Positions 30,269-38,788 of a stretch of 64,000 nucleotides of DNA are shown piece by piece (position 1 is the first letter of the stretch; each line of letters begins with the position of its first letter). Made by a program: the position numbers and the translations under genes. Source of the DNA: Fructilactobacillus cliffordii. GTDB lineage: Bacteria > Bacillota > Bacilli > Lactobacillales > Lactobacillaceae. The notes under the pieces are model-generated. The model had not been told where the DNA came from. It was given only the letters and a program-made list of their open reading frames with translations, and searched no databases. Location of the stretch: assembly GCF_024029355.1 (NCBI RefSeq), contig NZ_CP097117.1, positions 620,001 to 684,000 of the forward strand, read 5' to 3'.

Positions 30269-30388
30269 TTGCTCACCCTCCATAAAGTAATCATCTTATG
30301 CTTAATAATAACTTAATTTTTCTGACCGAGCAATAAGGAAATCTTCGGATTATGTTAAGATATAGTCACAGAATTGGAGGTAGCTACA

Positions 30389-31006
30389 ATGACAAAAAAG
30401 CGGCTAATCATGCTCGGCGACTCAATTACAAATGGTTTTGACGGTTTTAAAGACCTTACCAACAATCTTTCGTATTATCTACAGCAATTGCTGCCCAATT
30501 GGAAAATTGAAAACTGTGGGGTAAATGCCGGTGCTATCATTGGAAATACCGAACGAGATCTAACTTTCCAGATTGAAAGTCATGATTTTACCGATTATCA
30601 ATTAGCCACTGTTTTCTTTGGCACCAATGACTTTGCTCATTCAGATGCTACCCTAACCACGGTGGCCGCTGGGCTCCAGCACAATCTAACCCGAATGCAA
30701 AAAGCTAGCCCACAGCTTAAAATTGTGGGTATTTTACCTTTGCCACGCTTTGATGGTGAGATGGACAATCAAAATATCGAAGGAATGGGACAGTACACGC
30801 TTGCTGAATTAGATCAGCGACTTAAATCTGTTTATCAATCCATGGATATTCCCGTCCTGGACTGGCAAAAAGTAGCGCCGAATCTAATAACCATAAACAA
30901 CTACCGTACAACATTGGGTGACCAACGCTTGCATCCCAACGCCGCTACTTACCGGAAAATGGCCGAAGTGCTCTTTCACTTTCTCCACAACCATCATCTC
31001 ACTTAA
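30389..31006 (+). CDS. SGNH/GDSL family hydrolase
   Basis: A 205-residue SGNH hydrolase, probably an esterase acting on acyl or acetyl esters. Block I is MLGDSITNGF with the nucleophilic Ser, block II Gly lies in NAGAIIGNT, block III is FFGTNDFAH with Asn, and block V is DQRLHPNAATYRKMA with the Asp/His pair. There is no signal peptide, so it should be cytoplasmic. The ATG at 30389 is chosen because TGGAGG stands 7 bases upstream; an upstream TTG overlaps that site. It is divergent from the nucleoside operon. Confidence 0.88.
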   Translation: MTKKRLIMLGDSITNGFDGFKDLTNNLSYYLQQLLPNWKIENCGVNAGAIIGNTERDLTFQIESHDFTDYQLATVFFGTNDFAHSDATLTTVAAGLQHNLTRMQKASPQLKIVGILPLPRFDGEMDNQNIEGMGQYTLAELDQRLKSVYQSMDIPVLDWQKVAPNLITINNYRTTLGDQRLHPNAATYRKMAEVLFHFLHNHHLT

Positions 31007-31037
31007 AAAAGCATTCGCGTTTGCGAATGCTTTTTTG
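31004..31037. terminator. Bidirectional terminator between SGNH hydrolase and TcaA-like genes
   Basis: AAAAAGCATTCGC and GCGAATGCTTTTT form a long stem with a 4-base loop, with A and T runs on both sides, between converging genes. Confidence 0.9.
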
Positions 31038-31038
31038 T

Positions 31039-32256
31039 TTATTGTACTAATTGATTGGTTTGAATTTGAAGGGATTGACCGTCTTCGATTCCAACGTGAG
31101 CTTGATAACGGTTGTCAAAAGTTCCTAAAGTGTTGTTAATCTTAACGTCACTTTGCACTCGATAAGTTACCAAACTAGAGTCATCTCCAAGCGGTTGCAC
31201 CTTTTCGATTTGTAAGTGTAGCGTCCCAAACTGAAGATGACTCTGATGATTTTGGTTCACCATGTCGTTGAGCGCCTGATAGTCCGGATTATTAGTTCCA
31301 TCTTTAAAATTACCTGAAACATTTTGTTGGTCCAAGCTCTGGTTTAAGTTAGTAGCATTCCCCACACCCGTCCACAAATTACTAAACAGCTGAAAGCCAT
31401 CATCCTTGCTGACGGCACTCGGGAAGGTATAACTAATCAACTTTCCATCATCCTTCTTGGTGATGGCCTTTTTCTCACTGACCACTTGATGACCATCCAC
31501 GTCCATTTGCAACCATGTAGTCGTTTGTTGCCCCATTGGAACGTCTGTAACAGCCCCGGTTCCATCGTTAGCTATCGTTCCGACCTTCTCATTATTAACG
31601 AAAATCTGTGCTCCGGCGGGTCCCTTTACCCGAAATGACATCATCGCTAACGGAACGGTTACCTTTTCATGTTCGTTCGCAAAAAAACTAACCTGTTTAA
31701 ATGTCGACAATTCTTTTCCGTGTACGTTCGCCGTAATCTTAATGCTATGAAAACCTGGTACTACCGATGGTAATTGAATTTGCGTGTTTTCGGATGTTTG
31801 CCCCACGTTATGACCGTCTAATTCAACGGTAGCATTGGGAGCATTAGTTTGCACCACCGGTCGAATTTGGTCAATCACTAGTCGATAGTGGGGGAAAATT
31901 CCAAAGTAACTCCCTTTTTTTACAATACGAAACCCATTTGGAGCGGAATTATTTTGATCTAACTGATCCTTCAAAACTGCTAATTCGTGAGGGTGTTGTT
32001 GGTAGTAATTAACCACTGGTCGCATGGCGTCCGCATTTACTGATCCCGTCTGGCCACTAATCAATACATTATTGGTAAAGGTTTGTTCCTGTTCGTTCAA
32101 AATCCCGCTAGTAATACGGGCAACCTGTTGATCTTTTGCATAATAACGATAACCTGTGAAACCCAGAACTCCAATCACGACCACCACTAGCGCCAAAAAT
32201 AAGTTCCGTTTCCAATGAGACCGTCGAGGTGATTGTCGATTTCCCTTTTTTGCCAT
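31039..32256 (-). CDS. TcaA-like membrane-anchored envelope protein
   Basis: A 405-residue protein with a basic N-terminus, one membrane helix (NLFLALVVVVIGVLGFTGYRYY, residues about 18-38, split over positions) and a large outside region. The region resembles TcaA/YvbJ-type proteins: an N-terminal helical domain with VVNYYQQHPHELAVLKDQL, then PEGA-like beta repeats (ATVELDGHNVG, AQIFVNNEKVG) and a C-terminal NTF2-like part. The N-terminal zinc ribbon of TcaA is missing. TcaA homologues affect glycopeptide sensitivity and wall polymer attachment. Monocistronic. No catalytic motif is seen. Confidence 0.7.
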   Translation of the reverse strand: MAKKGNRQSPRRSHWKRNLFLALVVVVIGVLGFTGYRYYAKDQQVARITSGILNEQEQTFTNNVLISGQTGSVNADAMRPVVNYYQQHPHELAVLKDQLDQNNSAPNGFRIVKKGSYFGIFPHYRLVIDQIRPVVQTNAPNATVELDGHNVGQTSENTQIQLPSVVPGFHSIKITANVHGKELSTFKQVSFFANEHEKVTVPLAMMSFRVKGPAGAQIFVNNEKVGTIANDGTGAVTDVPMGQQTTTWLQMDVDGHQVVSEKKAITKKDDGKLISYTFPSAVSKDDGFQLFSNLWTGVGNATNLNQSLDQQNVSGNFKDGTNNPDYQALNDMVNQNHQSHLQFGTLHLQIEKVQPLGDDSSLVTYRVQSDVKINNTLGTFDNRYQAHVGIEDGQSLQIQTNQLVQ

Positions 32257-32354
32257 GCGATTACTCCTGTTTTTTCGTTACACTACTATAATTTTAAAAT
32301 CATCCTATCATACAAGCTAATTTCCCGGAAGTTGTCACCATGTTTATCATAATA

Positions 32355-32382
32355 TAAAAAAGCGCCTGTTCTTCAGACGCTT
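32355..32382 (-). terminator. Terminator of the glucosaminidase gene
   Basis: AAGCGTCTG pairs with CAGGCGCTT around AAGAA, followed by six T on the minus strand. Confidence 0.85.
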
Positions 32383-32402
32383 AATTGAGGTAAAGATTTC
32401 CA

Positions 32403-33485
32403 TTAATCATCACTAGCATTAGTAGGATTCGCATTTGGTGAACTAGCCGCATTTTGCGGATTTGACTTATTCACTACGGCTGTAGCGTTTGCTGGACTGG
32501 TTCCAGTCGTAGTTTGTTTTTGCATGGTTCCTTGTGGTAAATCCGATTTTACTTCTGGAGCTGGTTTTAAATCCACTTTTTCTGTTTGGGGCTGGTACGG
32601 ATCCCCCGTTACAGTTACAGGGCTTCCCAATGTAGCATCGTTAGGATCAGCTTTATCAGTAGGAGCATTATTAGCACCACCGTGAGGATCAAACGCTACT
32701 ACCTGTGGATCACGATTCTTATCATCACCAGTGTACTGAGCTACCGAGCTACTGTTGTCAACATTGGGGGTCGGAGTGTAGTCTGACGGTGCCCCCTCTG
32801 AATAACGACTATTTGCAGCACCCACTCCGTTTGGAGTAGTGTTTGTACTTGCTCCAGACCCAACCGGTCCTTTATAGTCATCGGGAGCATTAAATGCCTC
32901 TTGATCAACTCGATCAAGATGATTTCTCTGAATACAGCTAATTATGGTTTGGGCGTAGTCAGGGGCGGTTGCATATCCATCTTCGTGGAGAGCATTAGCA
33001 ACCGAAACATAATCTCTAACTCCAATTAAATTAGAATAACGACTATTACTATGGAGAAAGTTTCCATAATCTTGAATACTAGTTGACCAATCTGGATACG
33101 AGCGAAATGCATCCGTAATGGTCACATACCCACCACCACTAAATTCTTGCGTGGGTAAAAAAACTGATTGTCCATTCCAAGCACCTTTAATTCCAAAAAG
33201 GTTATGATTCTGAGCGGCCAAAGAAGATGACCCCCAACCACTTTCAATAATTGCTTGAGCAATTGCTACTGACGGCAATACACCGTATTGTTTCCAAGCC
33301 ATAATAGCACCTGGTCGAACTTGGTTAATAAAATCACGTTGACTAGGAGTTAGATCAGCAAAATCATTTGCTGAGGATTCGGAAGCTACTGGTTGGGAAT
33401 TAGCATGAACTAACGGACGATTAACAATACTTCCAGTCAAAATTAGCGATGAAAATAGAACCATGTGTAGTTTCAAAAATTTCAT
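32403..33485 (-). CDS. Secreted N-acetylglucosaminidase (peptidoglycan hydrolase)
   Basis: A 360-residue secreted protein. A signal peptide (MKFLKLHMVLFSSLILTGSIVNRPLVHA, split here at residue 20 for description) is cleaved near residue 29. The glucosaminidase domain (PF01832-like, about residues 45-195) contains AQAIIESGWGSSSLA with the catalytic Glu, NHNLFGIKG and the second conserved segment DYGNFLHSNSRY. The remaining 160 residues are a Pro/Asn/Asp/Thr-rich disordered tail without LysM or SH3b repeats, so wall binding is not obvious. The ATG at 33485 follows GAGGAG. The 5' leader carries a long perfect hairpin. Confidence 0.88.
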   Translation of the reverse strand: MKFLKLHMVLFSSLILTGSIVNRPLVHANSQPVASESSANDFADLTPSQRDFINQVRPGAIMAWKQYGVLPSVAIAQAIIESGWGSSSLAAQNHNLFGIKGAWNGQSVFLPTQEFSGGGYVTITDAFRSYPDWSTSIQDYGNFLHSNSRYSNLIGVRDYVSVANALHEDGYATAPDYAQTIISCIQRNHLDRVDQEAFNAPDDYKGPVGSGASTNTTPNGVGAANSRYSEGAPSDYTPTPNVDNSSSVAQYTGDDKNRDPQVVAFDPHGGANNAPTDKADPNDATLGSPVTVTGDPYQPQTEKVDLKPAPEVKSDLPQGTMQKQTTTGTSPANATAVVNKSNPQNAASSPNANPTNASDD

Positions 33486-33548
33486 TGTCGTAATCTCCTC
33501 TATCCAGATTGTGGACAGCACTCAGGAATGTTTCTAGACATATTTAAA

Positions 33549-33575
33549 TACGACGAAATCTAGGATTTCGTCGTA
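33549..33575 (-). promoter_or_regulatory. Perfect 12-bp hairpin in the glucosaminidase 5' leader
   Basis: TACGACGAAATC and GATTTCGTCGTA pair with a 3-base loop. No T run follows on either strand, so it is not a normal terminator. It begins about 20 bases downstream of the predicted transcription start and lies 64 bases before the start codon. Confidence 0.7.
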
Positions 33576-33596
33576 ACTGTAAAAAATCCTATTCTA

Positions 33597-33605
33597 ATTA
33601 TAACA
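33597..33605 (-). promoter_or_regulatory. Extended -10 promoter of the glucosaminidase gene
   Basis: TGtTATAAT on the minus strand, an extended -10 element; the -35 region is T-rich without a clear hexamer. Confidence 0.55.
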
Positions 33606-33660
33606 TAAATAAAAAAACAGTACTGGATTTTTATAGAGAATTATGTCTAAATTTTAACAC

Positions 33661-33684
33661 AAAAAAACGGCTTCATGAGCCGCT
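33661..33684 (-). terminator. Terminator of the pst-phoU operon
   Basis: AGCGGCT pairs with AGCCGTT-like arm around a 4-base loop, followed by seven T on the minus strand. Confidence 0.8.
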
Positions 33685-33697
33685 TTGTTTGGATATA

Positions 33698-34375
33698 CTA
33701 TTTTGGATCAACGCTCCCAGATTCTCCTAGTTCTACAATCTTGCCAGTATCGCTATAGATTAAGTATTCGGCTAGGTTCACAATGTGATCCCCAATTCGT
33801 TCTAACAACCGAATTACCATTAGATAGCTGGAAGCAGCGACCGCCGTCGCAGGGTTTTCGAGAATTCCCTCGGTAATTGCCGTTCGGGTGTTGTGATAAT
33901 ACTCATCAATCCGCCGATCCTCTTGAACAATTACCGGCGCAACTTCCGCATCAAAAGTGGTATAGGCATCCAAAATTTCTTCCAGCATCTTACGAATGTG
34001 CTTAGTAATCTTGGCAATCACGATTTCAACGTCCGGAATTCGCGGATTTCCTTTGGCTTGGAGGGTTTCCCTGGCAATGTTAACCGCATTATCTCCGATC
34101 CGTTCTAAGTCGGTACTAGCCTTTAAGTAACTAATGATAATCCGAAAGTCACGGGCCACCGGCTGTTGAAGTGCAATCAGATTCATGGCGTCCTTTTCCA
34201 GTTGAGTTTCATTGCCGTTTACTTCGTTATCTCCGTCAATTACCTGATGAGCTAAATCCACGTCGTGTTCAATGTAGGATTTCGTTGATTGGTAAATTTG
34301 TTCGCTAACGTCCACGCCCATGTCTGTAAAGCCCTGGCGGAGCTTTGCTACTCGATCGTCAAATGTACTTGCCAT
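33698..34375 (-). CDS. phoU: Phosphate signalling protein PhoU
   Basis: A 225-residue all-helical protein with two PhoU repeats of three helices each. The metal-binding-type motifs are present: DGDNEVNGNE in the first repeat and QEDRRIDEYY in the second, with ERIGDNAVNIAR and ERIGDHIVNLAEYL at the ends. It links the state of the Pst transporter to phosphate regulation and limits uptake. Last gene of pstSCAB-B-phoU. GAGGAGG precedes the ATG. Confidence 0.95.
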   Translation of the reverse strand: MASTFDDRVAKLRQGFTDMGVDVSEQIYQSTKSYIEHDVDLAHQVIDGDNEVNGNETQLEKDAMNLIALQQPVARDFRIIISYLKASTDLERIGDNAVNIARETLQAKGNPRIPDVEIVIAKITKHIRKMLEEILDAYTTFDAEVAPVIVQEDRRIDEYYHNTRTAITEGILENPATAVAASSYLMVIRLLERIGDHIVNLAEYLIYSDTGKIVELGESGSVDPK

Positions 34376-34396
34376 AGTTAATTCCTCCTCTGTTGC

Positions 34397-35164
34397 CTAA
34401 CCAAATTTCCCGTTTAAGTAGTCACTAGTTTCCTGTTTTTCTGGATTCAAGAAAATGTGCTTGGTTTTTCCCGTTTCAACCAATTTCCCGTTTAGCATGA
34501 AGGCCGTCCGATCCGAAATCCGGGAAGCCTGTTGCATGCTGTGGGTCACAATGATAATTGTATACTGGTCCTTAATTTTCAAAAGGGTCTCTTCAATTTC
34601 GGCACTAGAAATTGGATCCAATGCACTCGTCGGCTCGTCTAGTAAGATTACTTCCGGCCGCACTGCCAATAACCGAGCAATGCAGATCCGTTGTTGTTGT
34701 CCTCCCGAAAATGAGACTGCATTCTTGTTCAAATCATCCTTAACCTCGTTCCAGACAGCTGCCTGACGTAAACTAGCTTCCACCCGTTCGTCTAACATCT
34801 TTTTGTCCTTAATCCCCTGCACCCGTAAGCCGTAAGCTACGTTATCGTACACCGAAAAGGGAAACGGATTGGGTTGTTGAAAAACCATCCCCACCTGTTT
34901 ACGCAGCGCCACCACGTCTTGTTTTGGACTATAAATATCGTGACCATCAAGCCGGAAACTCCCAGTGATGGAAACGCCATCCACCAAATCGTTCATTCGG
35001 TTAATGCAACGCAGGTAGGTAGATTTTCCACATCCAGAGGGACCAATCAACGCGGTAATTTCATGCTGATTAAAGTCGAGGTTAATCCCATGGAGCGCTT
35101 CGTGTTCTCCATAGTACAACCGCACGTCGTTGGTAGTTAAAAGTGGTTCTTTCGTGGTTGCCAT
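34397..35164 (-). CDS. pstB: Phosphate ABC transporter ATP-binding protein PstB (copy 2)
   Basis: A 255-residue ATPase. Walker [10 protein letters not shown] (about 33-41), Q-loop [20 protein letters not shown] typical of PstB, signature FSGGQQQR, Walker [13 protein letters not shown] and switch His in [10 protein letters not shown]. The ATG at 35164 follows AAGGAGG; six upstream codons of an apparent extension overlap that site. Tandem pstB genes are usual in lactobacilli, and the two may form a heterodimer under PstC-PstA. The 10-bp gap to the first pstB supports one operon. Confidence 0.95.
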   Translation of the reverse strand: MATTKEPLLTTNDVRLYYGEHEALHGINLDFNQHEITALIGPSGCGKSTYLRCINRMNDLVDGVSITGSFRLDGHDIYSPKQDVVALRKQVGMVFQQPNPFPFSVYDNVAYGLRVQGIKDKKMLDERVEASLRQAAVWNEVKDDLNKNAVSFSGGQQQRICIARLLAVRPEVILLDEPTSALDPISSAEIEETLLKIKDQYTIIIVTHSMQQASRISDRTAFMLNGKLVETGKTKHIFLNPEKQETSDYLNGKFG

Positions 35165-35174
35165 GTGTTCCTCC

Positions 35175-35963
35175 TTAGCCAAAGTGTCCCGAGATATAGT
35201 CTTCCGTTGCCTGCATTCGTGGATTCGTAAATAATTCTGCGGTCTGATTAAACTCGATCACGTGCCCAAGGTGAAAGAAGGCCGTAAAGTCACTCGCACG
35301 GGCTGCCTGCTGCATGTTATGAGTCACAATGATAATCGTGTAGTGCTGCTTTAATTCTTGTAAGGTTGTTTCAATCTTACGGCTCGAAATGGGATCGAGC
35401 GCACTCGTCGGTTCATCCATTAACAAAATATCCGGTTTTACTGCAATCGCCCGCGCAATGCACAATCGTTGTTGCTGTCCACCAGATAAAGAAAGGGCAC
35501 TTTGATTGAGCTTATCCTTCACCTCGTCCCACAACGCTGCTCCCTGCAAGCTCTTTTCGACTTGCTGATCGATGTCCTCCGTCATGCCATTTTCGCGGAG
35601 GGCAAACGCAATGTTTTCGTAAATTGATTTGGCAAAGGGGTTGGGGTGTTGAAAAACCATCCCAATGTTTTTACGGACTTCGTACACGTTAATCTGGGCT
35701 TGATTGATATCTAACCCCTGATATTCAATTGCACCTTCCACAGTGGCCACGTTATCGTTTAAGCGATTTAAGCTTCGTAAAAAGGTCGATTTCCCGGATC
35801 CAGATGCCCCAATCAAAGCAGTAATCTGATTCTTCGGAAAGCGTAGGTTAGCATCAAACGTTGCCTGCTTGCTACCGTAAAAAACGTCTAGGTGTTTAGT
35901 TTCTAACGCAATCGGATCTGGAACCTCGGTTAAATAGTGTTCCTCTAAGTTATAAGTTGCCAC
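35175..35963 (-). CDS. pstB: Phosphate ABC transporter ATP-binding protein PstB (copy 1)
   Basis: A 262-residue ATPase closely similar to the next gene. It has Walker [11 protein letters not shown]-loop [19 protein letters not shown], signature LSGGQQQR, Walker [13 protein letters not shown] and His in [10 protein letters not shown]. It begins with GTG, with AGGAG 5 bases upstream, so it may be translated less than its neighbours. It differs from copy 2 throughout, notably in the N-terminal 20 residues, so the duplication is old. It powers phosphate import through PstC/PstA. Confidence 0.95.
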   Translation of the reverse strand: MATYNLEEHYLTEVPDPIALETKHLDVFYGSKQATFDANLRFPKNQITALIGASGSGKSTFLRSLNRLNDNVATVEGAIEYQGLDINQAQINVYEVRKNIGMVFQHPNPFAKSIYENIAFALRENGMTEDIDQQVEKSLQGAALWDEVKDKLNQSALSLSGGQQQRLCIARAIAVKPDILLMDEPTSALDPISSRKIETTLQELKQHYTIIIVTHNMQQAARASDFTAFFHLGHVIEFNQTAELFTNPRMQATEDYISGHFG

Positions 35964-35978
35964 GGGGACTCCTTTCTC

Positions 35979-36881
35979 CTACTTGGTACCACTCATCTTG
36001 CGGTAACAGTAGTTCCCAAGATAACGCGATAACAGAATAATTAGTAAAATCACAATAATCAAGACGGCCGATGCTCCACTAGAAATCTGGTCTGCATCGG
36101 GTGTAATCCCATCCGTGTTCAGCTTCCAAATGTGCACGGCCAACGTTTCAGCGGGCCGCATCGGATTTAAAAAACTAGTTTGGCTAAACGGATTCCAGTT
36201 ACTGTAGCTAATTACTGGTGTACTTTGACCCGCCGTAAAAATTAGTGCGGCGGCTTCTCCAAAGATTCGGCCGGCACTCAAAATCACTCCGGTCACTAAT
36301 CCGGGCACGGCCGCGGGCAAAATAATCTTGGTAATCGTCCGCCATTGTGACAATCCTAGCGCCCATCCTGCTTCTCGCTGTGAGTGTGGCACGGCCGTGA
36401 GGGCTTCCTCCGTATTTCTCGTTAACAACGGAATGTTAACAAACATTAAAGCAAATGCTCCTGAAATAATGGAAAAGTCCAACTGAAATTTAATGACTAA
36501 AACCAAGTATCCAAACAGGCCAACTACAATTGAAGGCAATGAGCTTAACACTTCAATTAACGTTCGCACCGTGCTGGTTAACCAAGATGGTTTGGCAAAC
36601 TCAGAGAGATAAATTCCGGCCCCCAGTGCCAATGGGCAAGAGATGACTAACGTAATTACTAGAATGTAAATCGAATTAAAGAGTTCGTTGGCAATCCCTC
36701 CACCCGCACCAAATTCTTTGGACGGTGACGTCAAAAAGTGCCAGGAAATGTGGGGCAATCCGGTAATCAGGATGTAACCCAGTAAGGCAATTAAAATCAG
36801 GACCACGATGCCCACCATGCCCTTGATTACCCATAAGGCCCATCGGTTCACCCGGTTAGCTTTAGTAGTGCTTTCGTTCAT
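35979..36881 (-). CDS. pstA: Phosphate ABC transporter permease PstA
   Basis: A 300-residue permease with six membrane helices. The binding-protein-dependent transport signature appears as EALTAVPHSQREAGWALGLSQWRTITKIILPAAVPG (the EAA loop that contacts PstB, cited in parts: EALTAVPHSQREAG and LSQWRTITKIILP). LSEFAKPSW and FGEAAALIFTAGQ are PstA-type. Its ATG shares one base with the pstC stop codon, so the two permeases are co-translated. It forms the channel with PstC. Confidence 0.95.
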   Translation of the reverse strand: MNESTTKANRVNRWALWVIKGMVGIVVLILIALLGYILITGLPHISWHFLTSPSKEFGAGGGIANELFNSIYILVITLVISCPLALGAGIYLSEFAKPSWLTSTVRTLIEVLSSLPSIVVGLFGYLVLVIKFQLDFSIISGAFALMFVNIPLLTRNTEEALTAVPHSQREAGWALGLSQWRTITKIILPAAVPGLVTGVILSAGRIFGEAAALIFTAGQSTPVISYSNWNPFSQTSFLNPMRPAETLAVHIWKLNTDGITPDADQISSGASAVLIIVILLIILLSRYLGNYCYRKMSGTK

Positions 36882-37801
36882 TATTTCAGCTCCCCTCTTC
36901 TTCCAATCAGTTTCACCAGCACGTTAAAGATGACAGACATCAGCAGTAAGACCAGTGCTAAGGACCACAAAGCGTTGTTGGGCAAGGTTCCCATGATGGT
37001 ATCCCCCATCTGGGAGGTTAATTGGCTGGTCAACGTTGACGTGGGCGAAGTCAGGCTGGTAGGAACAATTGCTGCGTTCCCAATTACCATTTGTACGGCC
37101 AAAGCTTCTCCAAAGGCCCGCGCCATTCCAAAGACCACCGCTGTCATAATTCCAGGTAATGCAGCCCGTAAAATTACTTTGTAAATCGTTTGCCATCTAG
37201 TGGCTCCTAGCGCTAACGAAGCATTCCGGTAATACCCAGGAACCTGTTTTAAACTGTCAATCGTGAGGGAAGTAATCGTCGGCAGAATCATTACAAAGAG
37301 GACAATTGATCCGGCTAACACCCCGAATCCCGTTCCGCCAAAGACCGTCCGGATGGCGGGGACAATTACCACCAAGCCGACAAATCCATACACAACGGAC
37401 GGAATCCCAACTAACAATTCAATCACGGGTTGTAACATTCGGGCTCCTTTTTTCGGCGCCAGCTCGGTCATGTACACCGCTACGGCCACGGCAAAGGGAG
37501 TGGCAAAGAGCGCTGCTAACAGGGTTACTGCAAACGACGCCACAATCATAGCGAGGGCGCCGACCTCAGGTTTTCCATTAGGTCCCATTTGCCCCGGATT
37601 CCAATCACTCTTCGTTAAAAAGTCCCAAACCGAGATGTGGTTATCCGTAAAGGTAGCCAACCCATGAATTGCAATAAATCCAATGATAGCAACCGTTAAG
37701 ATCATGATAAAGCTGACACAAACGAAACTAATCAAGCGTCCCCGGCGGTCCTGATGGGTTGCAGCGCTCGGTTTTAATAATCTTTTTTGAATGTTATTCA
37801 T
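36881..37801 (-). CDS. pstC: Phosphate ABC transporter permease PstC
   Basis: A 306-residue permease with six membrane helices. PstC hallmarks are FLTKSDWNPG in the outside loop, PFAVAVAVYMTELAPKK, and the EAA-type loop LKQVPGYYRNASLALGATRW. FGMARAFGEALAVQMVIGN near the C-terminus is strongly conserved. AAGGAGG precedes the ATG. Located between pstS and pstA as in most pst operons. Confidence 0.95.
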   Translation of the reverse strand: MNNIQKRLLKPSAATHQDRRGRLISFVCVSFIMILTVAIIGFIAIHGLATFTDNHISVWDFLTKSDWNPGQMGPNGKPEVGALAMIVASFAVTLLAALFATPFAVAVAVYMTELAPKKGARMLQPVIELLVGIPSVVYGFVGLVVIVPAIRTVFGGTGFGVLAGSIVLFVMILPTITSLTIDSLKQVPGYYRNASLALGATRWQTIYKVILRAALPGIMTAVVFGMARAFGEALAVQMVIGNAAIVPTSLTSPTSTLTSQLTSQMGDTIMGTLPNNALWSLALVLLLMSVIFNVLVKLIGRRGELK

Positions 37802-37815
37802 CGCTTCCTCCTTTA

Positions 37816-38679
37816 CTACTGACCCGGCAAGACCCGGTTATCCGGCGTCATGTGGACTTTCATGTCATGGACGCTCACGTACCCTGCTTCCTTCACCAGT
37901 TTCGACTGCACCGGTTTGGACATCAGGTAGTTAACAAAAGCTTGGGTCGCCTTGCTGGGATGTTTAGAAGTATACATGTGTTCGTAAGACCAAATTTCCC
38001 ATTTGTTGGTGGTAATGTTAGCTGCTGTTGGTTCAACTCCATCGACACTCAGCGTTTTAATCTGCTTGTTTAAATATGGAAGCGATAGGTAGCTAATCGT
38101 TCCCGGCGTGTTTTGAACAATCTTCTTCACGGTTCCGTTCGAATCTTGTTCCTGGCTCTTCACCGGCTGCTGGCCCTTTAAAACCTTAGTTTCAAAGGTC
38201 TTGCGGGTTCCACTTCCCTGGGCCCGGTTAATCACGATAATTGGGAGGTCCTTACCACCAACTTCCTTCCAGTTTTTAATCTTTCCGGTAAAAATCTTTT
38301 CTAATTGTTGTTCCGTCAGGTTTTTGACCCCATTTTCTTCGTTGGCTACCGGCGCAATTCCCACCACAGCAACCTGATGATCTTTCAACTTATTAGCATG
38401 GATTCCGTCCTTTTGCTCGGCAAAAATATCAGAATTTCCCACGTTGACCGCGCCGGTTTCAGCTTGACTAAGTCCCGTTCCCGAACCGCCTCCTTGGACG
38501 GTAATCGTATAATTTTTATGTTCGGCTTGAAAATCACTCCCGGCTTTTTGCACCAGAGGTTGCATCGCCGTTGAACCTACAACGGTTACTGCATTTTCCT
38601 TGTTCTTCGTTCCGCAACCGCTTAACAATAAAATGCCCGCCGCGGCTAAGCCCACGGGGATCAACTTGCTTAATCGCAT
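37816..38679 (-). CDS. pstS: Phosphate-binding lipoprotein PstS
   Basis: A 287-residue extracellular binding protein. The lipobox is LLLSGCGT (cysteine at about residue 22). Mature-domain phosphate contacts are recognisable: VVGSTAMQPL, GGGSGTGLSQ and RAQGSGTRKTF, all PstS-type Ser/Thr loops. The ATG at 38679 is preceded by GGGAGG; an upstream in-frame Met is less suitable. First gene of the operon; transcription is probably phosphate-controlled through the repeats at 38734-38773. Confidence 0.94.
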   Translation of the reverse strand: MRLSKLIPVGLAAAGILLLSGCGTKNKENAVTVVGSTAMQPLVQKAGSDFQAEHKNYTITVQGGGSGTGLSQAETGAVNVGNSDIFAEQKDGIHANKLKDHQVAVVGIAPVANEENGVKNLTEQQLEKIFTGKIKNWKEVGGKDLPIIVINRAQGSGTRKTFETKVLKGQQPVKSQEQDSNGTVKKIVQNTPGTISYLSLPYLNKQIKTLSVDGVEPTAANITTNKWEIWSYEHMYTSKHPSKATQAFVNYLMSKPVQSKLVKEAGYVSVHDMKVHMTPDNRVLPGQ

Positions 38680-38719
38680 AGGTGCCTCCCTCTTATTCCT
38701 GTATTTCATTACAAAACTA

Positions 38720-38773
38720 AGTATAATTAATCAATGTAAAGGTCCTGTGTGCTTTATGTAAAGATTATGTAAA
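38720..38773 (-). promoter_or_regulatory. Pho-box-like 11-bp-phased repeats and divergent promoters
   Basis: On the minus strand TTTACAT occurs at 38767-38773, 38756-38762 and 38734-38740, spacings of 11 and 22 bp, just before a pst -10 (TATACT, 38720-38725) that lacks a -35. Direct TT(A/T)ACA repeats at 11 bp are the binding pattern of PhoP-type regulators in Bacillus. On the plus strand TATAAT (38722-38727) could be the -10 of the divergent regulator, placing the repeats in its leader. Confidence 0.7.
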
Positions 38774-38788
38774 AATTGAGGTGAGCGT

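Noticed and set aside
34397-35963. Recent pstB duplication as a possible assembly artefact
   Set aside because: The two proteins differ throughout, including their N-termini, and tandem pstB genes are common in lactobacilli.
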